From: Anaeromassilibacillus senegalensis
GTDB taxonomy: Bacteria > Bacillota > Clostridia > Oscillospirales > Acutalibacteraceae
Direction of reading: 5' to 3'
Assembly: GCF_001261775.1 (NCBI RefSeq)
Contig: NZ_LN868535.1
Coordinates: 62,001 to 126,000, forward strand
Length of the DNA stretch: 64,000 nt
Positions 45,329 to 54,787 of this stretch are shown one piece after another (within the stretch, counting starts at the first letter, position 1; each line of letters begins with the position of its first letter). Made by a program: the position numbers and the translations under genes. The notes beneath the pieces were generated by a model. The model was given only the letters and a program-made list of their open reading frames with translations. It ran no database searches and had not been told where the DNA came from.

Positions 45329-48300
45329 ATGAAATTTCTTCTCAACGCCCTGAACAACCTCAAGGAATTCAAAACGCTGGACGCGGCCGTCCGGGGCGGG
45401 CAGCTGCCCGCCGCCGTCAACGGGCTCTCCGGCGTACACAAGGCAGCCTTCATCTATTCGCTCTGCGCCAATCAAAAGCGCAGGGCTTTTGTCGTTGCCG
45501 GAGATGAGAGCGAAGCCCAGCGGCTGAGCGACGACCTCGCCGCGATGGGCATGCGGCCGCTGACAGTTCCCGTGCGGGACTTCTCCTTCCGCGACGCGGC
45601 GGGCGCCTCCCATGAGTACGAACACCAGCGCATCCAGGCACTGGCCCGCATCCTGAACGGCGAGTGCGACGCGGTGATTGCCTGCATGGACGCAGCGCTG
45701 CAATACGCCATCCCGCCCGCCGAGCTGAAAAAGCGCACCGTGACCATCCGGGCCGGACAGTCCATCCCCATGGCGGACGTGGTCAACGCGCTGGTTGCCT
45801 GCGGCTACGAACGCGCGGCACAGATTGACGGCACCGGGCAGTTTTCCCAGCGCGGCGGCATCCTGGACATCTTTACACCGGACGCCGCCAGCCCCGTGCG
45901 TCTGGAATACTGGGGCGACGACATCGACACCCTTTCCCTGTTTGATCTGGAGACGCAGCGCCGCACGGAGAACATCGAAAAGCTGGTGATCGCGCCCGCG
46001 GTGGAAGCACTGATCGACAGCCCCGCGGTTCTCGCCCAGAAGATCAAAAAGCTGGCGGGTTCCCTGCGCGGCAAGACCGCGCCCAAGGCCAAGGAGATCC
46101 TGTACGCGCAGGCGGATAAGCTGGAACAGGGCATACACATCGGCTGCACGGACAAATTCTATCCCCTGCTGTACGACGCACCCGCCACACTGTTTGACTA
46201 CTTCGCGGAAGACATGCTGCTCTTTGTGAGTGAGGCCGCCAAGGTCAAGGAACGCGCGCGCAGCACCGCCTGGCAGTGGGGCGAGGATTTAAAGGACTAT
46301 CTGGAAGAGGGCGCGCTCTGCCGCGGTCTGGACTCCTACAGCGAGGACTGGGCCTACGCGCTCGGGCAGTTTCAGAACCGGGCGGTCTATCTGGACACCT
46401 TTGTGCGCGGCGGATACGAAACGCCCATCCATACACTCGTCAGCGTCACGGCACGGCAGCTCTCCGTCTGGGGCGGCAGCACCCAGCTGCTGGAGGAAGA
46501 CCTGCGGAACATGCTGCACAATAAATGGGCCTGCGTCGTTCTGGCGGGCACGGAGCGCAGCGCGCGGACCGTTGCGGCGGACCTGAAAGCCGCCGGGCTT
46601 CCCGCGGACTATATGGAGCACCCGCAGACCGTCCAGCGCGGCACGGTGGTCATTACGTCGGGCGCGCTCTCCGCGGGCTTGGATCTGCCGGGGGCGTTTT
46701 TCGGCCTGATCACCCACGGACGGTTGCTGGCCGCCCGGCAGAAGAAGCCGAAGCGCGCCAAGAACAGCCAGGAGATCTACAGTCTGGCGGAGCTCTCTCC
46801 CGGCGACTACGTGGTGCATGCCGCACACGGGATCGGCGTCTTCGAGGGCATCCACAAGATCGACATGCACGGCGTGGTCAAGGACTATATCAAGGTTAAA
46901 TACGCCAAGGGCGACACGCTCTATGTGCCGGTCACCCAGCTGGACATGGTTTCTAAATACATCGGCCCGCGCGAGGACGCCGGCGTCAAGCTGCACCGTC
47001 TGGGCGGCGCGGAGTGGCAGAAGGCGAAGAGCCGTGTGCGCGCCGCCGTCAAGGACATGGCGAAGGAACTCATCAAGCTGTATGCAGATCGCATGCAGGC
47101 CAAGGGCCACGCCTTCTCCGAGGACAACGAGTGGCAGCGCGATTTTGAATCTCACTTTGAGTTTGACGAGACAGAGGACCAGCTCCGCTGTATTGACGAA
47201 ATCAAGAACGATATGGAACGGGAAGCACCCATGGACAGGCTGCTTTGCGGCGACGTCGGCTTCGGCAAGACGGAAGTCGCATTGCGCGCCGCGTTCAAAT
47301 GCATCAGCGATTCCAAACAGTGCGCGCTGCTGGTGCCGACCACTATTTTGGCGTGGCAGCATTTCCAGACCGTGACCAAGCGCATGGAGGGGTTCCCGGT
47401 GCGCATCGAACTGCTCTCCCGTTTCCGCACGCCAAAGCAGCAGGAAGAAATCCTGCGGCGGCTCAAGCGCGGCGAGGTCGACATGGTGGTCGGTACGCAC
47501 CGGCTGGTCAGCAAGGACGTGAAGTTCAAGGATCTCGGCCTGGTCATCATCGATGAGGAACAGCGCTTTGGTGTGGCACAAAAAGAAAAGCTGAAATCCT
47601 TATGTAACAACGTCGACGTGCTGACGCTCTCCGCGACGCCGATCCCCCGCACGCTAAACATGGCAATGTCCGGCATCCGCGACATGAGCGTGATCGAGGA
47701 AGCGCCGCACGACCGCCACCCCGTACAGACCTACGTGCTGGAGCACGACAACGCCGTTTTATATGAAGCAATCCGGCGCGAGCTGCGGCGCGGCGGGCAG
47801 GTCTACTATCTGCACAACGACGTTGCCACCATCGAACGCACCGCAGCGCGGATTCAGGCCAATATCCCCGAGTCGCGCGTCGGCTTCGGCCATGGAAAGA
47901 TGGCGGAAAACGAGCTGTCCGAGGTCTGGCGCAGGCTGTTGGAGCACGAAATAGACGTGCTGGTCTGCACGACGATCATCGAAACCGGCGTGGACGTGCC
48001 GAACGCCAACACGCTCATCATCGAGAACGCCGACCGCATGGGGTTATCCCAGCTGCACCAGCTGCGCGGGCGCGTGGGCCGTTCCTCCCGCCGCGCGTAT
48101 GCCTATTTGACCTTTACGCCAAACAAGGTATTGTCTGAAATTGCGCAGAAGCGCCTTTCCGCAATCCGCGAGTTCACGGAATTCGGCTCCGGATTTAAAA
48201 TCGCCATGCGCGACCTGGAAATTCGCGGCGCGGGCAACATCCTGGGCGGCGAGCAGCATGGCCACATGGAAACCGTCGGCTATGACATGTACCTGCGCCT

Positions 48301-48811
48301 GCTGAGCGAGGCAATCCGCCGCGAGAAGGGCGAAGAAGTGCAGGAATACGGACAGGAGTGCCTGGTGGATATGCAGATTCAGGCGCACATCCCGGACAAA
48401 TACATTGAAAACCTCAGCCAGCGGCTGGAGGTGTACCGCCGCATCGCGGACATCCGCACGCGCGACGATGCGCTGGACGTAACCGACGAGCTGATCGACC
48501 GCTTTGGCGAGCCGCCGGAGAGCGTCAACGGTCTGATCGAAGTCGCGCTGCTGCGCAACCTGGCCTCCGGCCTCGGCGTCAGCGAGGTCAAGCAGCAAAA
48601 TGACTGCCTGCTGCTGTACAAACCCACGTTCAGCCTGAAGAACCCGCAGGACATGCGGCAGATGGCGGCGCTGACTTCCGCGCTGAAGAAGCGCGTCACG
48701 CTCAACGCGGGCGGCAAACCGTACATCAGCGTGAAGCTCGGGCCGAATATGACGCCGCTGGATACGCTGGGCGAAGCGCTCAACGTGATGGATGACGCAA
48801 AGGAAAAATAA
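45329..48811 (+). CDS. mfd: Transcription-repair coupling factor
   Basis: An 1160-residue Mfd of full length. The N-terminal UvrB-homology module (about 1-330) is followed by the RNA-polymerase-interacting domain ([19 protein letters not shown], about 490). The RecG-like translocase follows: Walker [19 protein letters not shown] at about 630, DEEQRFGV at about 745, [13 protein letters not shown] and [20 protein letters not shown] at about 905. The C-terminal autoinhibitory TRCF domain comes last (about 1010-1150). Mfd removes stalled RNA polymerase and recruits UvrA. The ATG at 45329 follows gacggggaacaactt; an upstream TTG has no site. It is closed by a strong terminator. Confidence 0.96.
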   Translation: MKFLLNALNNLKEFKTLDAAVRGGQLPAAVNGLSGVHKAAFIYSLCANQKRRAFVVAGDESEAQRLSDDLAAMGMRPLTVPVRDFSFRDAAGASHEYEHQRIQALARILNGECDAVIACMDAALQYAIPPAELKKRTVTIRAGQSIPMADVVNALVACGYERAAQIDGTGQFSQRGGILDIFTPDAASPVRLEYWGDDIDTLSLFDLETQRRTENIEKLVIAPAVEALIDSPAVLAQKIKKLAGSLRGKTAPKAKEILYAQADKLEQGIHIGCTDKFYPLLYDAPATLFDYFAEDMLLFVSEAAKVKERARSTAWQWGEDLKDYLEEGALCRGLDSYSEDWAYALGQFQNRAVYLDTFVRGGYETPIHTLVSVTARQLSVWGGSTQLLEEDLRNMLHNKWACVVLAGTERSARTVAADLKAAGLPADYMEHPQTVQRGTVVITSGALSAGLDLPGAFFGLITHGRLLAARQKKPKRAKNSQEIYSLAELSPGDYVVHAAHGIGVFEGIHKIDMHGVVKDYIKVKYAKGDTLYVPVTQLDMVSKYIGPREDAGVKLHRLGGAEWQKAKSRVRAAVKDMAKELIKLYADRMQAKGHAFSEDNEWQRDFESHFEFDETEDQLRCIDEIKNDMEREAPMDRLLCGDVGFGKTEVALRAAFKCISDSKQCALLVPTTILAWQHFQTVTKRMEGFPVRIELLSRFRTPKQQEEILRRLKRGEVDMVVGTHRLVSKDVKFKDLGLVIIDEEQRFGVAQKEKLKSLCNNVDVLTLSATPIPRTLNMAMSGIRDMSVIEEAPHDRHPVQTYVLEHDNAVLYEAIRRELRRGGQVYYLHNDVATIERTAARIQANIPESRVGFGHGKMAENELSEVWRRLLEHEIDVLVCTTIIETGVDVPNANTLIIENADRMGLSQLHQLRGRVGRSSRRAYAYLTFTPNKVLSEIAQKRLSAIREFTEFGSGFKIAMRDLEIRGAGNILGGEQHGHMETVGYDMYLRLLSEAIRREKGEEVQEYGQECLVDMQIQAHIPDKYIENLSQRLEVYRRIADIRTRDDALDVTDELIDRFGEPPESVNGLIEVALLRNLASGLGVSEVKQQNDCLLLYKPTFSLKNPQDMRQMAALTSALKKRVTLNAGGKPYISVKLGPNMTPLDTLGEALNVMDDAKEK

Positions 48812-48813
48812 TC

Positions 48814-48860
48814 AAAAAGGAAATGCCTGTTCCCCATCAGAACAGGCATTTCCTTTTTTT
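48814..48860 (+). terminator. Terminator of mfd
   Basis: The stem aaggaaatgcctgttc / gaacaggcatttcctt is followed by ttttttc, immediately after the mfd stop. Confidence 0.85.
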
Positions 48861-48963
48861 CGTAAAAAATATTGACTTTTCGACACAATGCTGCCCGCAC
48901 ATGTTATAGTTAATGTGAAATCATAATCCTTTACTGGAAAACCATTAAAGGAGGTCTAGTCCC

Positions 48964-49114
48964 ATGGGACGATTTTATGCACCATAAAATTCCATTCGTA
49001 TTAACTGCTATCGTCCGTCTTCACAGCGTGAAACGTATCGGTTTGCGGAAAACCGCGCGCGAAAGAATTCAGGCAGCAGTTTTTTCCAACCAATGGATTG
49101 GAAGGGGAAATTGA
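48964..49114 (+). other. Two short leader-like ORFs upstream of the membrane-protein cluster
   Basis: A 7-codon ORF (ATG at 48964, MGRFYAP, stop at 48985-48987) is preceded by the near-perfect site aaaggaggtctagtccc. A second ORF of 45 codons (48977-49114) starts inside it in another frame and ends one base before the next gene's ATG. No homologue is recognised. The strong ribosome binding site on a heptapeptide suggests a translated leader. Candidate promoter sequence (TATAGT, about 48905) lies upstream. Confidence 0.4.
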
Positions 49115-49115
49115 T

Positions 49116-49676
49116 ATGAAAAAGCGATTGTTTCTGATCCTGTGTGCCATTCTGTGTCTATCCTGTATGACCGGCAGAGAGGCCTTTCCGCAGGAAGCCT
49201 ACGCCTATTCCCCTATGCCGGTGCCCACTAAGGAACATGCCAATCTGACGATTACCAATGAAGACGGATCCGTGGAAACCGTTCCGTTAAAAACAATCCA
49301 GTTTGAAAAAGCTGAGGTGGAATTGCTCCCCGAGCCCTATGACCAGTACCGATTGACCGTCAGCGCAGCCGATACCGCTGCCGCCAGCAGAATGGATGCC
49401 TCTGTCAAAGCAGTCATCACCTATCGTACCGCCGGGTTTCAACGTCAGCTCATCCATTTCAGTGTAGAGTATGACTGCGGTTCCAGTGTCTATCTGTTCA
49501 GCCGGTCGGCCCAGTACGGCGACAGCAGCAATCGAAAGACCGTTTCAATCAACGGGAATTCGTTTTCCAGAAACGTCGACATTTCAGGAAACACTGTCGG
49601 CTGCAAAGCGTCCGCTATGGCACAGTATGGTCCCACCGAGGAAACCGTATGGATGACCGTTGACGTATGGGTATAA
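49116..49676 (+). CDS. Secreted protein of unknown function
   Basis: A 186-residue exported protein. The signal peptide MKKRLFLILCAILCLSCMTG has a Cys that could be a weak lipobox, with a cleavage-like AYA at about 33. The rest is predicted all-beta (NLTITNEDGSVETVPLK, VKAVITYRTAGFQRQLIHF, TVWMTVDVWV) and looks like one Ig-like domain. No family is recognised. The ATG at 49116 follows ggaaggggaaattgat. It is first of five closely spaced rightward genes for small envelope proteins, presumably one operon. Confidence 0.7.
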   Translation: MKKRLFLILCAILCLSCMTGREAFPQEAYAYSPMPVPTKEHANLTITNEDGSVETVPLKTIQFEKAEVELLPEPYDQYRLTVSAADTAAASRMDASVKAVITYRTAGFQRQLIHFSVEYDCGSSVYLFSRSAQYGDSSNRKTVSINGNSFSRNVDISGNTVGCKASAMAQYGPTEETVWMTVDVWV

Positions 49677-49679
49677 AAG

Positions 49680-49961
49680 ATGTGCCGTTTAACTGTAGGG
49701 ATTCTCAAACGAATCCTTGTTCTCCTGCTTCTGGGTACAGGGTTGCTTCTGCTCTCTCTTTTCGTAAAATGGCTGTGGCCCTTCGCTCTGGTCTGCCTTT
49801 TGGCCGGTTTTGTTCTCATGTTCCGCCGTTGTCGCTGTCCCTGCTGTGGAACACCGCACACCATTGAACGGTTGCTGTACGCAGTCAATCACCCGCTGTA
49901 TTGCCGTCATTGCGGCCAGCGCATCCGGATTCATTCTGACCCTCCCGATTCGCCCTCTTAA
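49680..49961 (+). CDS. Membrane protein with C-terminal zinc-ribbon-like motif
   Basis: A 93-residue protein with two hydrophobic segments (about 8-28 and 32-50), then CRCPCCGTPHTIERL and YCRHCGQRI. Two CxxC knuckles about 22 residues apart fit a small zinc ribbon on the cytosolic side. It starts three bases after the preceding stop without a clear ribosome binding site, implying translational coupling. No family is recognised. Confidence 0.65.
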   Translation: MCRLTVGILKRILVLLLLGTGLLLLSLFVKWLWPFALVCLLAGFVLMFRRCRCPCCGTPHTIERLLYAVNHPLYCRHCGQRIRIHSDPPDSPS

Positions 49962-49997
49962 TTCATCGAAGACAGCGTTTTTTAAGGAGGAATTCAC

Positions 49998-50285
49998 ATG
50001 AACCGCAAAAAAATTCTTTCATTTTTACCGAAAGTTCTGGTAAGCCTGACAAGCCTGTCATTTTTGCTCGCGTATTTCTATTTAGATGCTGAACGCTGGG
50101 TGCGCGCACTTTTAATGACCGCTTCGCTTCTGTGTTCCAGTTCGCTTATTCTGATTAATTCCTATCGGGATTGGAAAACAGAACGGACACGGGGCAACAA
50201 GGGGAAATTGATCTTTTATTTTATTTTTATCGCGTTCCTGTGCGGTTACGCCGCTTACAATGTTTTGACCCGCCCGGCAGTTTAA
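49998..50285 (+). CDS. Small membrane protein
   Basis: A 95-residue protein with three hydrophobic segments (about 7-27, 34-52 and 70-88) and a basic loop (SYRDWKTERTRGNKGK). There is a strong site aaggaggaattcac. The N-terminus is basic (MNRKK). No family is recognised; it is third in the cluster. Confidence 0.65.
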   Translation: MNRKKILSFLPKVLVSLTSLSFLLAYFYLDAERWVRALLMTASLLCSSSLILINSYRDWKTERTRGNKGKLIFYFIFIAFLCGYAAYNVLTRPAV

Positions 50286-50312
50286 CTGTCTGAACGTAAG
50301 GGGGATGCTTCT

Positions 50313-50591
50313 ATGTTTGTCGACCGGATCGTTCCTCTCCTCGTCGCTATGATCCTGGTATTCGCCGATTGGGTTGTTCCAAAAGCATACAGTCTGTGGT
50401 TTTCTGTCATTTCTATACTTATTGTAAATTTTATGGAGTTTTTTCCAAACTGGATACAGTTTCTTCGGGCAAAGGGAGAACATCGTCCGATTGAAGACCG
50501 GTCCTTCCTCAAAAAATTCGCTCGGAATATGATCATCAGCGCAATCCTGATCATCGGCGCGTTCCTCATCCGCTATTTCAGAACACTGTAA
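50313..50591 (+). CDS. Small membrane protein
   Basis: A 92-residue protein with two N-terminal hydrophobic segments (about 5-22, 27-45) and one near the C-terminus (about 72-88), with a basic middle (RAKGEHRPIEDRSFLKKF). The site is taagggggatgcttct. Its topology resembles the preceding protein, so the two may be distant paralogues. No family is recognised. Confidence 0.65.
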   Translation: MFVDRIVPLLVAMILVFADWVVPKAYSLWFSVISILIVNFMEFFPNWIQFLRAKGEHRPIEDRSFLKKFARNMIISAILIIGAFLIRYFRTL

Positions 50592-50647
50592 AACGTTCGG
50601 CTGCCTCATTCTTATTACCACCTTCTTATCGAGGGGGAGGAGCACCC

Positions 50648-51064
50648 ATGAGCGCAAAAAAATGGCTTTTTCCTGTTTCAGCCGTCGTGTTGCTGACCGC
50701 CGGCGCTGTGCTGCGGACAAGGCTGTTCGCCTATTGGCAACATCTTGCCTCGGTCAACTACGAATTTCAATGGACTTTTTTCTGCTGGTGCCTTGCATTT
50801 ATTACGGAAATCGCATTCGGGTTTGTCCTTTGCCTGCTCGCCACACACGGAAGCCCGCGCATCCGGCGCTTTTCCGCGGTGCATTTCGTTCTATTTTTGC
50901 TGTTGTGCGGATGCTTCTGGGCGGCTCAGTTTCACCTCCTGTATCCCGTGCTGTCTCCCGACCAGACATTGACCGCTATTCTCAACACGCTGGCGGGCGT
51001 ACTGCTGTTCCAAGCATTTTTCCGGTTGGAAGGCCACGCATCCCAAACCGGGCAGAATCAATAG
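50648..51064 (+). CDS. Membrane protein, four helices
   Basis: A 138-residue protein with four hydrophobic segments (about 6-24, 42-62, 78-97, 105-125), last of the five-gene cluster. The strong site is gagggggaggagcaccc. It keeps no charged catalytic motif. A 20-bp perfect hairpin terminator follows, closing the unit. Function is unknown. Confidence 0.65.
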   Translation: MSAKKWLFPVSAVVLLTAGAVLRTRLFAYWQHLASVNYEFQWTFFCWCLAFITEIAFGFVLCLLATHGSPRIRRFSAVHFVLFLLLCGCFWAAQFHLLYPVLSPDQTLTAILNTLAGVLLFQAFFRLEGHASQTGQNQ

Positions 51065-51090
51065 AATCACTGTTATAAACCAATCCATTC

Positions 51091-51134
51091 AAAAAGCCGT
51101 ACAAGCTGTAAAAATACAGCTTGTACGGCTTTTT
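51091..51134. terminator. Bidirectional terminator
   Basis: A perfect 20-bp stem from aaaaagccgtacaagctgta and its complement with a 4-base loop. It lies between the membrane cluster and the convergent XRE gene. Confidence 0.85.
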
Positions 51135-51167
51135 CCCGTTTTAATCGTTGCATGCGTTGCAAACGCA

Positions 51168-51521
51168 TTAATACTTCTTATAATCCACAATTTGCTTCAA
51201 AATATCGTACAGCTTTTCCTGTTCCTTCAGCGGCTGGGATTGAATTAACTGGTAGCACGCGGCGGCAACTTTCTTTCCGTCGTTCCCGATCACAATATTT
51301 TCAAACAGCGTTTCCAACGGCAGGTTTAACGCGCGGGCGATCTTCTCAACTGTTTCGACCGTTGGATTTCTATCCGCACGCTCTATCATTCCGACATAAC
51401 CGGGATGAATGTCCGCCTTCTCTGCCAGCTCTTCTTGGCTTAGCCCCGCCTGTTCCCGGTAGTTTCTCAGTCTTTCTCCTATTATTCTCGTTATGTCTGA
51501 TTTACATCTTTCTAACGACAT
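51168..51521 (-). CDS. XRE-family transcriptional regulator
   Basis: A 117-residue protein with a classical XRE HTH (LSQEELAEKADIHPGYVGMIE, about 27-47; ALNLPLETLF) and a C-terminal helix pair (LKEQEKLYDILKQIVD). The pattern is close to the short regulators often associated with DNA-modification or stress loci. It follows another XRE gene with only 13 bases between, so the two are co-transcribed. Targets are unknown; the convergent membrane cluster is one candidate. Confidence 0.85.
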   Translation of the reverse strand: MSLERCKSDITRIIGERLRNYREQAGLSQEELAEKADIHPGYVGMIERADRNPTVETVEKIARALNLPLETLFENIVIGNDGKKVAAACYQLIQSQPLKEQEKLYDILKQIVDYKKY

Positions 51522-51534
51522 TTTTAACTAACCT

Positions 51535-51828
51535 CTAATTATTCCGAATATCATTTATGATATTTTCCACATGTCTAACTTGTTCTTCCCTTAAACCCGT
51601 TACTTCCAAATAGATCCCATCCTGATGGGGTAATGCCTCTCTGCCTAACAAATAATCCGTACTTACCTGAAAATAATCTGCAATTTTAACTAACATTTCA
51701 ATGGAAGGCAATATATTATCATTTTCCCAATTACTAATGCTTTGCTTTTTAACACCTATCTTTTTAGCGAGTTCTACTTGATTCAGCCCTTGAGACTTTC
51801 TCAAATATCTTATTCTAACAGCAAACAT
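51535..51828 (-). CDS. XRE-family transcriptional regulator
   Basis: A 97-residue protein with an N-terminal XRE HTH (LNQVELAKKIGVKKQSISNWE, about 14-34), the usual STDYLLGRE segment, and a short C-terminal helix (REEQVRHVENIINDI). It is more AT-rich than its neighbours. It is divergent from the SLOG-type gene, so it may control both directions from the 125-base gap, where a TATACT-like -10 is visible near 51922. Confidence 0.85.
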   Translation of the reverse strand: MFAVRIRYLRKSQGLNQVELAKKIGVKKQSISNWENDNILPSIEMLVKIADYFQVSTDYLLGREALPHQDGIYLEVTGLREEQVRHVENIINDIRNN

Positions 51829-51953
51829 AATATCACAACCTTTGTTTTTATTATGTATGCCCAGTTATAAATTTAAAAATACCAGTATTGTAATATACGT
51901 TTTTCTGTGGTATAGTTTTCTTATACTAAAATATAAGAAAGTAGGCACGTCTT

Positions 51954-52463
51954 ATGTCCCATATCCTAACCTGCGCCTTCACCGGCCACCGCCCGGACCA
52001 TTTTCCCTTTCAATACGACGAGTCCCATCCGGACTGCGTCCGTTTAAAAAATCGCATGTTGACAGAAGTCATCAATATCGCCTATGCAGGCACCACCCTT
52101 TTCCTCTCCGGCATGGCACAGGGGGTGGATACCTGGGGCGCGGAAATCGTATTGGAGATGCGGCAAACATGTTCTTCCCTCCGTCTCGTCTGTGTTCTGC
52201 CGTGCGCGGATCAGGTGGCGAACTGGACGGACGAAGCCAAAAAGCGCTACTTTTCCATTCTCTGCCGTGCAAACCGCCTGATCTGCCTGCACGAGCATTA
52301 TACTGATAGATGTATGATGGAGCGCAACCGTTTTATGGTCGACCACGCGGATTCCCTGCTGGCGGTATGCAATCCGAAAATCCGCAGCGGTTCCACAGCC
52401 ACTTTACATTATGCACAAGCAAAAGGGATTCCCGTGAACCTGATTGACACAAGAAAGATATAG
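51954..52463 (+). CDS. SLOG-superfamily protein (DUF1273/YpsA-like)
   Basis: A 169-residue Rossmann-like SLOG protein. The nucleotide-binding-type motif AFTGHRPDHFPF (about 8-19) is followed by FLSGMAQGVDTWGAEIVLEM (about 49-68), PCADQVANW and a C-terminal STATLHYAQAKGIPVNLID. SLOG proteins bind nucleotide-derived ligands; YpsA-like members influence cell division and others serve as sensors in defence or conjugation systems. The role here is unknown. A strong terminator follows. Confidence 0.85.
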   Translation: MSHILTCAFTGHRPDHFPFQYDESHPDCVRLKNRMLTEVINIAYAGTTLFLSGMAQGVDTWGAEIVLEMRQTCSSLRLVCVLPCADQVANWTDEAKKRYFSILCRANRLICLHEHYTDRCMMERNRFMVDHADSLLAVCNPKIRSGSTATLHYAQAKGIPVNLIDTRKI

Positions 52464-52499
52464 GAACGGCGGGAAAAACACCTGCCTATCCCAGCAACA

Positions 52500-52540
52500 A
52501 AAGAGCACCCCGACGCGATTGCCTCGGGGTGCTCTTTCTT
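52500..52540 (+). terminator. Terminator of the SLOG gene
   Basis: The stem aagagcaccccga / tcggggtgctctt is followed by tctt. Confidence 0.75.
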
Positions 52541-52699
52541 CACCAATATTTGACAATAAAATAACAAGCGAGTATAATAAGTGCATATTAATAGTTTGTC
52601 TTTTAAAACAAGAACATACGTTTATGTTTTTTTGTACGACAAGGACAAACCGATATGTTCCCGGACCGATTGACTCGGTGAAAGAAAAGAGGCTGTGTG

Positions 52700-53083
52700 A
52701 TGAAAAAGTTTCGTTGCCACATCCTTGCCGCTGTGCTGGCGGGAGTCATTGCGATCATTCTCTGCCCGTTTTCCTTTTACACCTTTATCCACGCTACAAA
52801 TGTCGTCCTTCCATATCTCTTAGGAATCTATTGCGATGCATTCCTTCTGATCATTCTAATCCGCTATTGTTTCGGCTTCGTCAAACGGAACCGAATCCGC
52901 ATAGAAGAGTCGCTCCTCCGCCAAGACGAGCCGGAGGAAATCAACAATTTGGAATTTCGTGAAACAAACCAGCCTTTTTCCGAATCCGGCTTCCCTGTTT
53001 CCTCCGCTTTTTCCCATCCGTTTGGCGGCCGCGCTGTGCCGGAGAAAATACCGCTCTCCGATTCCCGGAACCGGCGGCCCTGA
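52700..53083 (+). CDS. Small membrane protein with hydrophilic C-terminus
   Basis: A 127-residue protein with two transmembrane segments (about 8-28 and 36-58), followed by a polar tail of about 65 residues rich in Glu, Pro and Ser (DEPEEINNLEFRETNQ). The ATG at 52700 follows aaagaggctgtgt. No family is recognised. It is first of three spaced rightward genes (with those at 53189 and 53890) that all encode one- or two-span membrane proteins with disordered tails. Confidence 0.6.
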   Translation: MKKFRCHILAAVLAGVIAIILCPFSFYTFIHATNVVLPYLLGIYCDAFLLIILIRYCFGFVKRNRIRIEESLLRQDEPEEINNLEFRETNQPFSESGFPVSSAFSHPFGGRAVPEKIPLSDSRNRRP

Positions 53084-53188
53084 ACTTTACTCGCATCCTG
53101 TTACCGGGAGAATCCCTCCCCATCCGCTTAAACAAATCAGTGTATGCCCTTGGACCGTTTTTTACGGTGTGAGAAATGAGGTTGCACA

Positions 53189-53773
53189 ATGGAAATTCTC
53201 GTGATTGTTGCTGTTATTTATCTTTTGGTAAATTTATTTGTCAAAGGCTTTATGAAGGATTACACCGCGCTTGACGACAGCGAGCCAGAGCAAACCGACG
53301 GCGGGATGCTCTACGTAGCGGCTCCCGGTTCCACAGAGGAGGACACCGCCGAACCTTCCCCGAACGAAAATGAAATTCCTCCGGCATTCACCATACTGCC
53401 GGGCGTTTATACCAATATGGAGGAGCCGCCCGTCCAGCAGCCAAAGCCGGCAGCTTTTTACGACGCTTCCCCTCCGGCGGAGCCTGCCGAAGACATCGAG
53501 CCGGACCGCCGCGACTTTACCGACACCTATGCGTCCATTCAAACGCTTTTTCAACGGCTTGAAGCACAGCGCCCGGCGGAGCCGCCGCCCGCCGCCGTCC
53601 ACCGTATCAACCTGCGGAAGACGCCGGAGCCGGTTTCCCTGACCTTGGAACCTGGCGAACCAATCGCCCTGGAACCACCGCCTCCCGGTATGGATTACGG
53701 TTCCCCGCCGCGGCAGAATCTTGTCCCCAACCCTTACAACGAGATTCCATTTGACGACTTCCACGTCTCCTGA
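53189..53773 (+). CDS. Single-span membrane protein with Pro-rich tail
   Basis: A 194-residue protein with an N-terminal transmembrane anchor (about 2-20, ILVIVAVIYLLVNLFVKGF) and a long acidic, proline-rich, probably disordered tail (PSPNENEIPPAF, EEPPVQQPKPAAF, GEPIALEPPPPGMDYG). Such tails often tether or recruit partners. The TDTYASIQTLFQRLEAQR segment (about 118-135) may be a short helix. No family is recognised. Confidence 0.6.
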   Translation: MEILVIVAVIYLLVNLFVKGFMKDYTALDDSEPEQTDGGMLYVAAPGSTEEDTAEPSPNENEIPPAFTILPGVYTNMEEPPVQQPKPAAFYDASPPAEPAEDIEPDRRDFTDTYASIQTLFQRLEAQRPAEPPPAAVHRINLRKTPEPVSLTLEPGEPIALEPPPPGMDYGSPPRQNLVPNPYNEIPFDDFHVS

Positions 53774-53889
53774 CGATCGCAGTTTCAAACGGAACACACG
53801 AATCCACAGTAGCCTTTCCACTTATTTTTCCCCTATTTCCAAAGATTCAGGAACAAACAACAATTTTTCATAAAGGAGTATGGATTTGA

Positions 53890-54078
53890 ATGGGCTTGCT
53901 AATTATTGCGATTCCTCTCATCTGGATTGCATTTGTATTTATATTAAAGCAGGTGCCAGCCAACACGGACCATTTAAACGATACGTCCGGCGGCTGGGAC
54001 AGCAGCTTTGACAGCTACGGGGATTCCTGCGGCGGTGACTGTGGCGGTGATTGCGATTGTGGCTGTGGAGACGACTGA
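53890..54078 (+). CDS. Mini membrane protein with Gly-Asp-Cys tail
   Basis: A 62-residue protein with a single transmembrane helix (about 3-20) and the striking tail SCGGDCGGDCDCGCGDD with six cysteines separated by Gly/Asp. The tail could bind metal or be modified. The ATG follows aaggagtatggatttga. No family is recognised, although small membrane proteins with Ser/Gly/Cys tails occur in many Firmicutes. A terminator follows directly. Confidence 0.6.
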   Translation: MGLLIIAIPLIWIAFVFILKQVPANTDHLNDTSGGWDSSFDSYGDSCGGDCGGDCDCGCGDD

Positions 54079-54085
54079 ATCGGCA

Positions 54086-54120
54086 CAAAAAAAGCGCCCC
54101 GAAGTTCGGGGCGCTTTTCC
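54086..54120. terminator. Bidirectional terminator
   Basis: The stem aaagcgccccga / tcggggcgctttt with A and T runs lies between the convergent mini-protein and lipoprotein genes. Confidence 0.8.
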
Positions 54121-54134
54121 ATTCTATTTTTTGT

Positions 54135-54626
54135 TTACGCTGTGACCAGCGCGGTCAGGTCGTCCAGCGCCTCCTGCCAGAGGGTGAGGAACGCTTCGTA
54201 CGCGGTCTGTCCGGCGGAAAGCTTATCGCTGACAACGGTCATGTCGCCGCCGTCGCCGAGGTTGTTCGCCATTTCCTTAAACGCCGCGGTGCCTTCCAGC
54301 GCCTTATCCGCCGCGGTGTTGAACTTCGCCTGTACGTCCTTGTATTTCTCCGGCGCTTCTACTGCCTTAAGCTTTGCGAAATCGCCTTCCAACGTTGCAA
54401 TCGCGTCCAGGATCGCGGTCTGGGAAGCCTCATCGCCGGGCTGGATGTTCGCCAGTGCTGTATTAAACGCGGTCTGGGATGCGGTGATGTCCTCCATGAT
54501 CACGGTGACATCCTGCTCCCACTTTTCTTCCTCTTTATTGCCGCCACCGCAGGCCGCCAGCGTCAGCATCATCAGGGCCGCCAGCGCCAGGACGCCGATG
54601 TTTTTTACCAGTTTTGTCATTTTCAT
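54135..54626 (-). CDS. Lipoprotein of unknown function
   Basis: A 163-residue lipoprotein. The signal sequence ends in the lipobox TLAAC (Cys about 26). The rest is almost entirely helical with heptad character (ITASQTAFNTALANIQPGDE, ILDAIATLEGDFAKLKAVEA), suggesting a small extracytoplasmic helical bundle. No catalytic motif is seen. The ATG at 54626 follows caggaggatttt; a longer frame to 54800 runs into the riboswitch. It is monocistronic. Confidence 0.75.
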   Translation of the reverse strand: MKMTKLVKNIGVLALAALMMLTLAACGGGNKEEEKWEQDVTVIMEDITASQTAFNTALANIQPGDEASQTAILDAIATLEGDFAKLKAVEAPEKYKDVQAKFNTAADKALEGTAAFKEMANNLGDGGDMTVVSDKLSAGQTAYEAFLTLWQEALDDLTALVTA

Positions 54627-54787
54627 AAAATCCTCCTGTTGTGTTGTTTTTGATGAATCAAACGATGGTTCTATTCTATCATGTTTCCTCTGCGAAGTCC
54701 ATCCTTTTTTCCGCGGCTTTATTCGACAAAACATTGACAAAACGCGTATCAACGCGGTATGATAGTTAAGAACTGAATCAGAACGCG

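Noticed and set aside
46289..47581. 430-codon minus-strand frame inside mfd
   Set aside because: Shadow of a conserved gene; no start signal or domain.
48977..49114. 45-codon ORF as a normal protein gene
   Set aside because: No recognisable composition or family; kept only as part of a leader-like region because it abuts the next ATG.
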